Below, one piece after another: positions 1-9,865 of a stretch of 58,128 nt of DNA (position 1 is the stretch's first letter; each line of letters opens with the position of its first letter). Position numbers and translations under genes: made by a program. Where the stretch lies: positions 1 to 58,128 of the forward strand of contig JABMQZ010000137.1 in the NCBI GenBank assembly GCA_013202965.1, written 5' to 3'. Below the pieces are notes generated by a model that ran no database searches, had not been told where the DNA came from, and saw only the letters and a program-made list of their open reading frames with translations. The stretch comes from Bacteroidota bacterium. GTDB taxonomy: Bacteria > Bacteroidota > Bacteroidia > Bacteroidales > B18-G4.

Positions 1-51
<51 letters not shown>

Positions 52-284
52 CGGTTACTCTTCAACATTTGAATAAACGAATTAGAATTCTTATTAGAAA
101 CAGAATTTTCAAATTTGAAGCCTAATATACGATATTTTTTATTCTATTGCAACAACAAGTAGTTGATAGCAGAATTTTTTTACATTTCGGACTGATTATG
201 GTAATTGATAATTATTCGGATTTCTCCCTTCGAGAAATGACAATTAAATGTGGGGATGCTAGAAATGAACTAATTATATTTGCT

Positions 285-1049
285 TTACTTTTCTATTTCC
301 AAAACAAGAGGACAATGATCCGAATGATGAGCATCGGGAAGGATCAGGGCACGCCTGAGATTATCTTTCAAAGATTCACTTGCCATATGATAATCAATGC
401 GCCAGCCCAGGTTTTTTGCACGGGCATTGGCACGATAGCTCCACCATGTGTAATGATGAGGTTCATCATTGAAATAGCGGAATGTATCAATAAACCCGCT
501 GTCGATAAAGCCACTTATCCATTCCCTTTCTTCCGGGAGAAAACCGGAACTGCTTGCATTTCTGATTGGATCATGAATGTCGATGGGCTTGTGACAAATA
601 TTATAATCGCCTGACAGGATCAGCTTCGGGCGATCTTTTTTCAATTCATTAATGTATTGCTGAAAATCATCTAACCATGTCATTTTAAAGGCCTGCCGTG
701 CTTCGCCACTGGAACCGGAGGGATGATACACGCTCACCACGCTGATATCGCCATAATCAGCCCTGATGAACCGTCCTTCATCATCATATTTTTGAATTCC
801 CATACCGTATTCAACATGATCAGGTTCTTTTTTTGTTAGTATCGCTACCCCACTATAACCTTTTTTTTGAGCCGAATACCAATAGCTTCTGTACCCGAGT
901 TCCTCGATGTCGAACAGAGGAACCTGTTCAGGCCGGGCTTTGGTTTCCTGTATGCATACAATATCAGCATCCACTGCCCTGAGCCAGTCGGGCAAGCCTT
1001 TTCGAATAGCTGCCCGTATGCCGTTTACGTTATAAGAAACGATTTTCAT
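285..1049 (-). CDS. xth: Exodeoxyribonuclease III (AP endonuclease family 1)
   Basis: MKIVSYNVNGIRAA...IVCIQETKA...SGDYNICH...RIDYHMAS...DAHHSDHCPL are EEP-fold ExoIII motifs. Start moved to the internal Met at 1049. Confidence 0.95.
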   Translation of the reverse strand: MKIVSYNVNGIRAAIRKGLPDWLRAVDADIVCIQETKARPEQVPLFDIEELGYRSYWYSAQKKGYSGVAILTKKEPDHVEYGMGIQKYDDEGRFIRADYGDISVVSVYHPSGSSGEARQAFKMTWLDDFQQYINELKKDRPKLILSGDYNICHKPIDIHDPIRNASSSGFLPEEREWISGFIDSGFIDTFRYFNDEPHHYTWWSYRANARAKNLGWRIDYHMASESLKDNLRRALILPDAHHSDHCPLVLEIEK

Positions 1050-1083
1050 GTGATTTTGCTTTAGCAGCGAAGATACAAAAAAT

Positions 1084-1112
1084 GACCTCACAGGTAGGGG
1101 GACCTCACAGGT
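1084..1112. repeat. Direct repeat GACCTCACAGGT x2
   Basis: gacctcacaggt at 1084-1095 and 1101-1112. Confidence 0.85.
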
Positions 1113-1189
1113 CCTGTAAAAAACATATTGCCGGCTTTAGGAATATAAGCTCATTTTCCCTTAAATTCGCAGCTGTTTACCAGTAGTGT

Positions 1190-2965
1190 ATGAGAAGAAC
1201 ATCTGTATTGCGGCGTTTCCTGATCTGGCGGATAAGGCATATGAGCCAGAAGAACTTTATTATGATCCTGAGCGTGATCATTGGGGTTCTTGCAGGATTG
1301 GGTGCGGTGCTGATTAAAAACGGGGTACACCTGATCAGGGATCTGCTCACAAGTAACATTGTGACAGATTACCAGAATTACCTGTTTTTTATATTGCCTT
1401 CCATTGGGATCCTGATTGCTGTGATCTATACACGTTTTATTGTACGACGGCATGTAGGGCATGGCATACCAAGTGTGCTGTTTGCCATTTCCCGCACACA
1501 TGGAGTGATCAAGCGACATAATATATTCTCATCCATTATCACCAGTGTTTTTACAGTTGGTTTTGGAGGATCGGTTGGGCTTGAAGGCCCGACAGTTGCA
1601 ACAGGAGCTGCCATAGGTTCCAACATCGGGCAGATGTTCAGGTTGAATTACAAACAGATCACGCTTCTCTTAGGCCTGGCAAGTGCTGCAGCCATGTCTG
1701 CTATTTTCAAAGCACCTATTGCGGCGGTGGTTTTTGCCATAGAAGTGATCATGATCGACCTGACCATGGCTTCATTGATACCCCTGCTCATTGCATCAGT
1801 AATGGGCGTGCTGACCTCGTATTTTTTCCTTGGCCAGGCGGTGATGTACCCTTTTGATATCAAAGTGGGATTCGTACTGGAAGACATCCCTTATTACATT
1901 CTCCTTGGACTGTTAGCCGGCCTCATTTCAGTATACTTTACAAAAATGTACATCTTCACAGAATCCACTTTTGCAAAGGTGAAAAAATGGTACTTGAAAT
2001 GGCTTGCCGGTGGTGTGATCCTCGGTATTCTGATCTTTCTTTTTCCATCTCTTTATGGTGAAGGATATGGTGCTGTGAACGCATGTCTGAAGGGAGATTA
2101 CAGCCCACTTTTTAATAACAGCCTCTTTTACTCTTTTAATGAGGAGATCATCATGGTATTTGTCCTCTTCCTGATGATCCTGTTCTTTAAGGCCATAGCC
2201 ACTTCAGTAACATTTGGTGCCGGTGGAATTGGCGGAATATTTGCCCCTACACTATTTATGGGAGCCTATACCGGACTTTTCTTCACCACCTTCCTGAAAT
2301 ACCTGGGTATCGGCCACCTGAATGCAAGTAATTTTGCCCTGGTCGGGATGGGAGGGCTCATTGCCGGTGTGCTCCATGCCCCGCTTACTGCGGTCTTCCT
2401 TATTGCAGAGATCACTGCGGGTTACCAACTGTTCGTTCCCCTGATGATTACGGCTACCATATCATATGCAACAATAAGAATATTTGTCAAGAATTCCGTT
2501 TATACTCACCAGCTTGCAAGACGCGGCGAACTGATTACCCACCATAAGGATAAAGCCATCCTGAGCATGATGAAAGTGGATAAGCTGATTGAAAAAAACT
2601 TCAAAACGGTTAAACCTGACGATATGCTGAGAGATCTCGTGAAAGTGATCGCCGATTCAAAAAGAAATATTTATCCGGTCATTGACGAGCAAGGCCACTT
2701 TTATGGCATCATCTTTCTGGATGATATCCGCAACATCATGTTCAAACCTGAGTTATATGATACCACATCTGTCAGCAGCCTGATGTTTATGCCGTCAACA
2801 TATGTTGATCCTGAAGAGTCGATGGAGGAAGTTGCCAAAAAATTTCAGCAAACTCAGAATTATAACCTGCCGGTGCTCAAGGACGGGAAGTATATCGGAT
2901 TTATCTCAAGGGCAAATGTTTTTTCTGAATACCGTAAATTACTCAAGGATTTCAGTGACGAATGA
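1190..2965 (+). CDS. ClC-type chloride channel/antiporter with C-terminal CBS domains
   Basis: GSVGLEGPTVATGAAIGSNIG, GAGGIGGIFAPTLFMGA and tandem CBS-like C-terminus. Confidence 0.93.
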   Translation: MRRTSVLRRFLIWRIRHMSQKNFIMILSVIIGVLAGLGAVLIKNGVHLIRDLLTSNIVTDYQNYLFFILPSIGILIAVIYTRFIVRRHVGHGIPSVLFAISRTHGVIKRHNIFSSIITSVFTVGFGGSVGLEGPTVATGAAIGSNIGQMFRLNYKQITLLLGLASAAAMSAIFKAPIAAVVFAIEVIMIDLTMASLIPLLIASVMGVLTSYFFLGQAVMYPFDIKVGFVLEDIPYYILLGLLAGLISVYFTKMYIFTESTFAKVKKWYLKWLAGGVILGILIFLFPSLYGEGYGAVNACLKGDYSPLFNNSLFYSFNEEIIMVFVLFLMILFFKAIATSVTFGAGGIGGIFAPTLFMGAYTGLFFTTFLKYLGIGHLNASNFALVGMGGLIAGVLHAPLTAVFLIAEITAGYQLFVPLMITATISYATIRIFVKNSVYTHQLARRGELITHHKDKAILSMMKVDKLIEKNFKTVKPDDMLRDLVKVIADSKRNIYPVIDEQGHFYGIIFLDDIRNIMFKPELYDTTSVSSLMFMPSTYVDPEESMEEVAKKFQQTQNYNLPVLKDGKYIGFISRANVFSEYRKLLKDFSDE

Positions 2966-2970
2966 TGAAG

Positions 2971-2998
2971 GTGCCGGGTTCCGGGTACCAGGTTCAGG
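2971..2998. repeat. Heptamer array GTGCCGG/GTTCCGG/GTACCAG/GTTCAGG
   Basis: Four 7-nt units in register directly after the ClC stop. Confidence 0.75.
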
Positions 2999-3065
2999 GA
3001 GGTAGACTAAGTGATATAGAGACTTAGGGACTTAGTGAAGGTGTGGGGCGTGTGGGGAGATATGA

Positions 3066-4013
3066 TTAGAATAGTGAGAATCTGACGTAACGTTTCGGGT
3101 TAATGCGGATATCTTCCATCAGGAGGTGAAGTTGTTCAGCCGATTCCTGGAGGTCTTTATACAGTTCTTCATCGTTGATAAGCATCCCGAGAGAACCTTC
3201 CCCTTTATTGATCTTTTCAACAATCAGGGCTACGTCTCCCATGACGCGGTCAATTTTAGCAAAAGTGCGTGGAATTTCTGCCTTGGCCAGCGAATCGGAA
3301 AGTGTGGAAAAATTGGCCAGGATATTGTCGATGTTTTCTTCGTTCTTGCTAATGGTGGTGGTGATGGATTCCAAATTAGACATGATCTGCGACAGCTTTG
3401 TCTTCTGAGCTGCCACCAGTGTGTCAAGATTGTAAGAAGCGCTCTCCAGGTTGGCAAATGTTTGCTCAATACTGGCTATGCTGTTCGACAGGTTTTCTTT
3501 AGCTTTCTCGTTAAAGATGGCCTTGATCACGGTCACCACTGAGTCGATAGACATGATGAGCTCTTCGGCTTTTAATTTCAGTGGCGCGATTTGCTGGTTA
3601 ACAGCTTCCTTGAGGCTGGCCTCAACCCTGGTGTACAGGGTATCTCCGTTTCTGATAAACAGGGAGTCATCTCCCAACTTAAGATCAATGGCTTTGGATC
3701 CCATCAGGTCGGAACTGTAAATGAGCGCCACTGAATTCCTGGGGATGGGGATCTGTGTTTCCATGGTGATCTCTACGATGATATTCCCGGAAAAACCCGG
3801 TTCGAAATAAATATCGGAAACCTGCCCTACTTTAAGGCCATTGATAGAAACCGGGTTTGCTCTGTCAAGTCCGCTTACCTGCTCATAAACGGCATAGACA
3901 ATCCGTTGCTCCTTAAAAAGGTTGAATCCTTTCAGGAAGCTGAAACCCCAGATAAATAAGGCCAGGGCTATGATGAAGATCAATCCGATGCTTATTTCCC
4001 GTTTATACTTCAA
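3066..4013 (-). CDS. MCE/MlaD family lipid-transport protein
   Basis: N-terminal TM, then MCE domain (VYAVYEQVSGLDRANPVSINGLKVGQVSDI), then coiled coil. Confidence 0.9.
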   Translation of the reverse strand: MKYKREISIGLIFIIALALFIWGFSFLKGFNLFKEQRIVYAVYEQVSGLDRANPVSINGLKVGQVSDIYFEPGFSGNIIVEITMETQIPIPRNSVALIYSSDLMGSKAIDLKLGDDSLFIRNGDTLYTRVEASLKEAVNQQIAPLKLKAEELIMSIDSVVTVIKAIFNEKAKENLSNSIASIEQTFANLESASYNLDTLVAAQKTKLSQIMSNLESITTTISKNEENIDNILANFSTLSDSLAKAEIPRTFAKIDRVMGDVALIVEKINKGEGSLGMLINDEELYKDLQESAEQLHLLMEDIRINPKRYVRFSLF

Positions 4014-4109
4014 AATACAATGGTTTCACACAAAGTTAACTCATTTTACTCGGAAATATTCTTTCGGGTTACATTAATTCATAGGAAAGCAGGGGATGCG
4101 GAACAAAAT

Positions 4110-5198
4110 TTATTGCCCGCTTAACTTTCTGGCTTCCTCCACACCAATCCTTTCTCCGTCTTTAAAGGCAACGATAAAAGCATCTCGGTATTTTTTGTTC
4201 AGTCTTAGCTGGTTCTGAATCCTGATGGCTGCCCCAAAGGATGTTTCGTTACCCGAGGTGTACTTATACAAACCATTGTGCACGTATTCCATAACATCCT
4301 CCACATCCTTGAATTTAGCCAGGGATTTTTTTCTGGAGGAGGAAGTAAATTGAACCCTGAACCTGATATCGTATTTGGACAGATCCCCGGTGGTTTGGTC
4401 TGAGCTGGCCATTTTTGCACTATTCGCAGGGTCTTCAAGCATGAGTTTATATTCCTTGAATGCCCGGTAAATTGCAGAGGCCAGATAGAACTGACCATCG
4501 TCCGACATCAGGTAACGTTCATCATTTGGATTGGACAGGAACCCGGTTTCGATCAGGATACCCGGCATAGCAGTTTTATACAATACCCAGAAGCCTGCCT
4601 GCCAGACCCCGCGGTCTTTTAACTTGACCCTTTCACGAAACTGATCCTGCACATTTGATGCAAGGATCAGGCTGCTTTCAAGATATGCATTCTGGAACAG
4701 CGTTAGGGTGATATAGTCCTCATCCCTGTTTGGGTCGAAACCATCATACATATCGGAATAGTTTTCTTCTTTCAGGATCGCGGCATTCTCCAGTTTTGCC
4801 ACTTCAAGGTTGGCCTGACTTTTATGCAGTCCCATCACGTAAGTTTCAGTACCGTATGGTTTCGAAGAGTTATTTGCATTGCAATGAATGGAAATAAACA
4901 TATCAGCCTCATGGTCATTGGCAATTTGTGCACGTTTATGCAATTCAATGAATACATCGGTTTTACGGGTGTAGATCACCTCAACATCGGGGAGGTTCTT
5001 TTCAATATATTCACCTGTTTTCAAGGCTATGGACAATGCGATGTCTTTTTCTTTCACATGCTTGCCAATCGCACCCGGATCTTTACCTCCGTGCCCTGCA
5101 TCAATCACTACCTTTCTGACCTTATGCTGGGCAATGATTTCATGTGGCTGAAACAGCGCAATGCAGAGTATACCAAAAATTAAAACAATACGTTTCAC
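4110..5198 (-). CDS. N-acetylmuramoyl-L-alanine amidase (Amidase_3)
   Basis: VVIDAGHGGKDPGAIG...FISIHCNAN...ILIETGFLSNPND. Confidence 0.95.
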   Translation of the reverse strand: MKRIVLIFGILCIALFQPHEIIAQHKVRKVVIDAGHGGKDPGAIGKHVKEKDIALSIALKTGEYIEKNLPDVEVIYTRKTDVFIELHKRAQIANDHEADMFISIHCNANNSSKPYGTETYVMGLHKSQANLEVAKLENAAILKEENYSDMYDGFDPNRDEDYITLTLFQNAYLESSLILASNVQDQFRERVKLKDRGVWQAGFWVLYKTAMPGILIETGFLSNPNDERYLMSDDGQFYLASAIYRAFKEYKLMLEDPANSAKMASSDQTTGDLSKYDIRFRVQFTSSSRKKSLAKFKDVEDVMEYVHNGLYKYTSGNETSFGAAIRIQNQLRLNKKYRDAFIVAFKDGERIGVEEARKLSGQ

Positions 5199-5318
5199 CT
5201 AAGGAATAATTTAATTAGCTTTGAACCATAAAACCGGCAGTTTTCAAGTTGTCCGGCAATAAATTGACATTGCTGCAATTACAAAAATAATACTTAATTC
5301 ATAGTCAACAAACTTGAT

Positions 5319-8114
5319 TTGTTCACCAACTTATTAACAAATTACCGGCTTATATATTGCCTCCTGATCCCGGGCTTGCTACTGTATGCCAGTATCACAA
5401 CAGCACAACAGGAAGATATCCTGTATGTTTCTGACAGCCTGTCCGGTGAACAAGTGATAAATCTTCCCGATACCATATTTACAAAACCGGATAGTTTACT
5501 TACTGCCGACAGCATAATTATTTTTGATACCATCGCTGCATCTGCCGAAGGACGGGTGATCAATATTGACAGCATTCCTGCCTGGAATGAAGACCAGCCA
5601 CCTGCAATCTCCCCCAGTGCCCTTACTTACCGGGTAGATTTTAACTCAGTGGATTCTCTGCGTTTTGACATGCATGAGCAAAAAGTTTACTTGTATCAGG
5701 AAGCGAAGATCGATTATGACGACATCAGCCTGAAGGCAAATTATGTGGAGATAGATTTTAATAAAACAGAGATATATGCCCAGGGGCTTCCCGATTCCAC
5801 AGGAAAAGAACGAGGCCAGCCGATCTTTATTCAGGGAGAATCGGAATTCCGTTCCCGGACCATGAGATATAATTATGATAGCAAGAAAGGACTGATCAAG
5901 GATGTGATCACACAGGATGGAGAAGCAACGATACGGGGGCAGGTAATCAAAAAGATGCCTAACAATGAGGCCCATATCAAGGGAGGTTCTTATTCGACAT
6001 GCCCAAGCTGCGAAAACCGCGATTATGAATTCAGGTACTTCAAATCTAAGGTAATCCCCGATAAACGAATCGTTACAGGCCCGGCATACCTTGTTATTGA
6101 GGAAGTTCCCACTCCATTGTTTCTGCCATTTGGGTTTTTCCCTATACGGAAAGGGCAGCATTCGGGAATCCTTCTTCCCACTTGGGGTGAATCAGCTGAG
6201 AGAGGCTTCTACTTTGAAAACGGGGGATATTACTGGGCAGTGAGTGACTACCTTGATTTTAAACTTGTGGGGGATATCTACACCAAGGGAAGCTGGGCCA
6301 TCAAACCATCAACCCGGTATAGGAAAAAATATAAATACAATGGGAATTTCGATTTTACCTATGCCATCAACATCATTGGGGAAGAAGGCCAGTCTAATTA
6401 TCGGCGCGACAGGGATTACCAGATCAGGTGGCGGCATCTGCAAGATCCCAAAGCAAGGCCAAACAGTTCGTTTACAGCAAACGTTAACATTCGGAGCCGT
6501 AAATCGAATTACTACAACCCTACCACTGCCCAGGATTATCTATCCAATACATTTCAGTCAAGTATTGCCTACCAGACCAGTTTTGCCGGTAAGTATTTCC
6601 TGACTGTTAATGCAAGTCACAGCCAGAATACACAAACAAAACTGATGACGCTCACATTGCCGGAACTATCTTTCAATGTAAACAGGTTTAACCCGTTTCG
6701 GAAAAAAAGCCGGTCCGGAAAAATGAAATGGTGGGAAGATATCAGTGTAAACTATACCGTTAATTTCAAAAATACCGTAATAATAGAAGATAGTCTGCTG
6801 TTCAAGCCGGAAACATGGAATAAGATGCAAAATGGCTTCAAACACAGCATCCCGATAAGCAGTTCCATAAAGTTGCTGAAGTATTTTACCTGGACAAACT
6901 CTATCAGGGTGAACGACAGGATGTACTTCAGTACCATTGAAAAAAACTGGGTGGATGATACACTTTTTATGAATAATGATACGATTGTGGGTTATGTAAA
7001 AGAAGATACTTTACGGGGATTCAAAAATGCCTTGGATGCCAGCTTTTCAACATCCATCAACACAAAAATTTATGGGATGTACCAGTTTGGGAAAAACTTT
7101 CCCATAAGGGCTATCAGGCATGTTATCACACCTAAAGTGGCTTTTACCTACACACCGGATTGGGGAGACCCGAAATGGGGCTATTATAAATCTTATTATG
7201 ATCCTAATCTGGATAGGGATGTTGAATATTCCATCTTTGAGGGTGGCATTTATGGTTCTCCTCCTAAAGATAAGTCGGGGAGGGTGTCCTTCTCGCTAAA
7301 CAATAACCTGGAGATGAAGGTTCGATCGAAAAGGGACACCATTACCGGCACCAAAAAGATCAAGCTGATCGATAATTTTGCGATCCAGACAACCTACGAC
7401 GTAGCCAAAGATTCCCTGAATTGGTCAAAATTGAAACTCAGTGGCCGGACTACTTTATTCAAAGGCTTTGATATAAGGTATTCGAGCAGCTGGGATCCGT
7501 ATATCCTGGATTCAACGGGAACTCGTAATATTAACAAATTTGAGTGGGACGTGAACAGGCGCCTGTTCAGGCTTGACCAGACCAACTGGAATTTTAGTGC
7601 TAACCTGAGGCTGAACCCTGATTTTTTCAAAAAGAAAGGCGAACAAACGAGTACAAGGAAGGATGAGGTGGAAGAGAGGATGGAAGAGATGGCGGGCGAC
7701 ATAGAAATGTCCGAGGAACTGGAAAGTATTTACAATAATTATGATGATTACATCGACTGGGACATCAAATGGAACCTGAATATCACATATAACCTGGTGT
7801 ATTCAACAACGCTTAAATATACCAATCAGGTGAATAAAGAGAAGCAGGAAAATTTGGTTCAAACTCTTGGACTGAGTGGGGATTTCAACGTTACGCCAAA
7901 ATGGAAAATCGGTTTCAGGACCGGATGGGATTTTGAAGCCGCTGAGCTTTCCTACACCTCCATCAACATTTATCGCGACCTGCATTGCTTCGAGATGCGC
8001 TTTAACTGGATCCCTATCGGTGGCAGACAATCATGGAACTTTGCCCTCAACGTGAAAGCAAGTATGCTGCAGGATCTCAAACTACAACGGAAAAAAGATT
8101 TCAGAGACTATTAA
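5319..8114 (+). CDS. LptD/OstA-like LPS-assembly outer-membrane protein
   Basis: 931 aa, signal peptide, OstA-like N-terminus (LKANYVEIDFNKTEIYAQG...) and long beta-barrel. TTG start as called. Confidence 0.85.
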   Translation: MFTNLLTNYRLIYCLLIPGLLLYASITTAQQEDILYVSDSLSGEQVINLPDTIFTKPDSLLTADSIIIFDTIAASAEGRVINIDSIPAWNEDQPPAISPSALTYRVDFNSVDSLRFDMHEQKVYLYQEAKIDYDDISLKANYVEIDFNKTEIYAQGLPDSTGKERGQPIFIQGESEFRSRTMRYNYDSKKGLIKDVITQDGEATIRGQVIKKMPNNEAHIKGGSYSTCPSCENRDYEFRYFKSKVIPDKRIVTGPAYLVIEEVPTPLFLPFGFFPIRKGQHSGILLPTWGESAERGFYFENGGYYWAVSDYLDFKLVGDIYTKGSWAIKPSTRYRKKYKYNGNFDFTYAINIIGEEGQSNYRRDRDYQIRWRHLQDPKARPNSSFTANVNIRSRKSNYYNPTTAQDYLSNTFQSSIAYQTSFAGKYFLTVNASHSQNTQTKLMTLTLPELSFNVNRFNPFRKKSRSGKMKWWEDISVNYTVNFKNTVIIEDSLLFKPETWNKMQNGFKHSIPISSSIKLLKYFTWTNSIRVNDRMYFSTIEKNWVDDTLFMNNDTIVGYVKEDTLRGFKNALDASFSTSINTKIYGMYQFGKNFPIRAIRHVITPKVAFTYTPDWGDPKWGYYKSYYDPNLDRDVEYSIFEGGIYGSPPKDKSGRVSFSLNNNLEMKVRSKRDTITGTKKIKLIDNFAIQTTYDVAKDSLNWSKLKLSGRTTLFKGFDIRYSSSWDPYILDSTGTRNINKFEWDVNRRLFRLDQTNWNFSANLRLNPDFFKKKGEQTSTRKDEVEERMEEMAGDIEMSEELESIYNNYDDYIDWDIKWNLNITYNLVYSTTLKYTNQVNKEKQENLVQTLGLSGDFNVTPKWKIGFRTGWDFEAAELSYTSINIYRDLHCFEMRFNWIPIGGRQSWNFALNVKASMLQDLKLQRKKDFRDY

Positions 8115-8118
8115 TAAG

Positions 8119-8146
8119 TTTTGAATTTTGAGTTTTAAGTTTTGAA
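8119..8146. repeat. Heptamer array TTTTGAA/TTTTGAG/TTTTAAG/TTTTGAA
   Basis: Four 7-nt units directly after the lptD-like stop. Confidence 0.75.
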
Positions 8147-8264
8147 TAACTATAAACTCCATACTCACCGCTCTTCACTACCAACCTTCACTTGGATCTA
8201 ATCATTAGGATTTCATCCTCAAAAAGCCTCGCCCCCCATCCCTCACGCCCCGTACCCTCTTCTC

Positions 8265-9242
8265 CTATATCTTCACCTCCGTTCCAATCCCCTTTTCCAC
8301 AGCCTTATCATATATAAGCTTTGCTGTGGCAGTGTCCTGTATGGCCAGCCCGTTGGATTTGAATACCGTGATCTCTTTGTCATTAGCACGTCCTTTTTTC
8401 CTTCCGGTAACGATCTCTCCGAGTTCGGCATAGAAATGAGTTTCATGAATCTCTCCGGCATTTAGCGGGATGATGATGTCACCAGCTTCATTGAAGCAGG
8501 CTTCTCTGGAATCACCAATGAATTTTGACCGTTTAACGATCTCTGTATCCAGTTCCCTGGCATTGGGTGTATGACTGCCGATCCCGTTAATATGTGTGCC
8601 TTCCTTCACCAGGGAGCCGTCAAAAATTGGCGTGGGGGAAGAAGTAGCCGTACAGATAATATCTGCCTGCAGCAGTTCTCCCGGCGATGCGGCAATGATG
8701 ATCTCAATGCCAAGTTTTTCATGCATCTGTTTTGCAAATTTTTTGGCTGCTTCCTCATTGATGTCATAAGCCCATGCCTTGCTGATATCCCGAACTTCAC
8801 ATACCGCCCACAATTGCATCTGGGCCTGAACACCGCTTCCAAATATCCCGGCTGTCATGCCTTTTTCGTCGCGTGCCAGATATTTTGTGGCCACCCCGCT
8901 GGCAGCCCCGGTGCGCATGGCAGTCAGGAAACCTCCGTCCATGATGCAGATCACATCACCGGTTTCAGGGTCCTGGAGCAATACTTTCCCAATAGTAGTA
9001 GGCAAATGGTGCTTTACAGGATTATCCTTAAAAACAGTTACCACTTTGCATGCCAGGGCTTTCATCTCCTTAAGATAAGCCGGCATATAGAGGGCAAGCC
9101 CTCCGGGAGGTTTGATATTGGAACGCATAGGCATGTCTGCCGTGCCGTTGGCCAGCTCGGCAAAGGCAGCTTCAACAACATTAATGCAATCTTTCATGTC
9201 GAGGACGAAGGCCACTTCGTCGCGGTTTAAAATAAGAGTCAT
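8265..9242 (-). CDS. Ornithine cyclodeaminase / mu-crystallin family protein
   Basis: IMDGGFLTAMRTGAASGVATKYLAR...GIFGSGVQAQMQL...GIGSHTPNARELD. Confidence 0.92.
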   Translation of the reverse strand: MTLILNRDEVAFVLDMKDCINVVEAAFAELANGTADMPMRSNIKPPGGLALYMPAYLKEMKALACKVVTVFKDNPVKHHLPTTIGKVLLQDPETGDVICIMDGGFLTAMRTGAASGVATKYLARDEKGMTAGIFGSGVQAQMQLWAVCEVRDISKAWAYDINEEAAKKFAKQMHEKLGIEIIIAASPGELLQADIICTATSSPTPIFDGSLVKEGTHINGIGSHTPNARELDTEIVKRSKFIGDSREACFNEAGDIIIPLNAGEIHETHFYAELGEIVTGRKKGRANDKEITVFKSNGLAIQDTATAKLIYDKAVEKGIGTEVKI

Positions 9243-9416
9243 AATTTCTGATTATTACTAATAATATTTACAATTAAATTGAGTCAATAAATATACTAAA
9301 AATATCTTGGAACTGAATATGAACACACCAGACTTATTAATGACAGAAAAAACTTTAAATTTGCTCATTGAGTATCAATAATCCGAAGCAGATTTTTGCT
9401 TTATATCAATAAATAT

Positions 9417-9794
9417 ATGAAAAAGACCGTCAATATTTCAGATGCACCGAAGCCTATAGCACCATACAGCCAGGCCATCCTTGCAGGAGATACATTATAC
9501 ATATCAGGGCAGATCGCCATTGATCCGTATACAGGAAAGCTGGTGGAAGGAGGAGCTGCGGTGCAAACAAAAAGGGTAATGGAAAATATCCGTGCTATTT
9601 TGAAAGAGGAAGAAATGGATTTCAGCCATGTGGTCAAATGTTCTATCTTCATGTCGGATATGGAACTTTACAAGGATGTGAACGATGTTTATGGGAGTTA
9701 TTTTCAGGTCGACCCACCTGCACGTGAGGCCATCGCCGTAAAGGGGCTTCCAATGAATGTGGATGTTAAAATATCGTGTATTGCAGTAAAATAA
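9417..9794 (+). CDS. RidA family reactive enamine/imine deaminase
   Basis: MKKTVNISDAPKPIAPYSQAILAGDTLYISGQ...VDPPAREAIAVKGLPMNVDVKISCIAV. Start moved to the Met at 9417. Confidence 0.95.
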   Translation: MKKTVNISDAPKPIAPYSQAILAGDTLYISGQIAIDPYTGKLVEGGAAVQTKRVMENIRAILKEEEMDFSHVVKCSIFMSDMELYKDVNDVYGSYFQVDPPAREAIAVKGLPMNVDVKISCIAVK

Positions 9795-9815
9795 ATATCG
9801 AATATCGAAAATATG

Positions 9816-9850
9816 CCAGTAACCAGTAACCAGTAACCAGTAACCAGTAA
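9816..9850. repeat. Perfect heptamer array (CCAGTAA)x5
   Basis: Five exact consecutive copies, preceded by an ATATCGA-type heptamer pair. Confidence 0.95.
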
Positions 9851-9865
9851 CAAAATCTCAAATAT

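Noticed and set aside
147-614. 155-aa plus-strand ORF over the xth 3' region
   Set aside because: Antisense shadow of xth, with no recognisable domain.
8571-9230. 219-aa plus-strand ORF opposite the ornithine cyclodeaminase-family gene
   Set aside because: Antisense to a clear conserved enzyme; no family resemblance.
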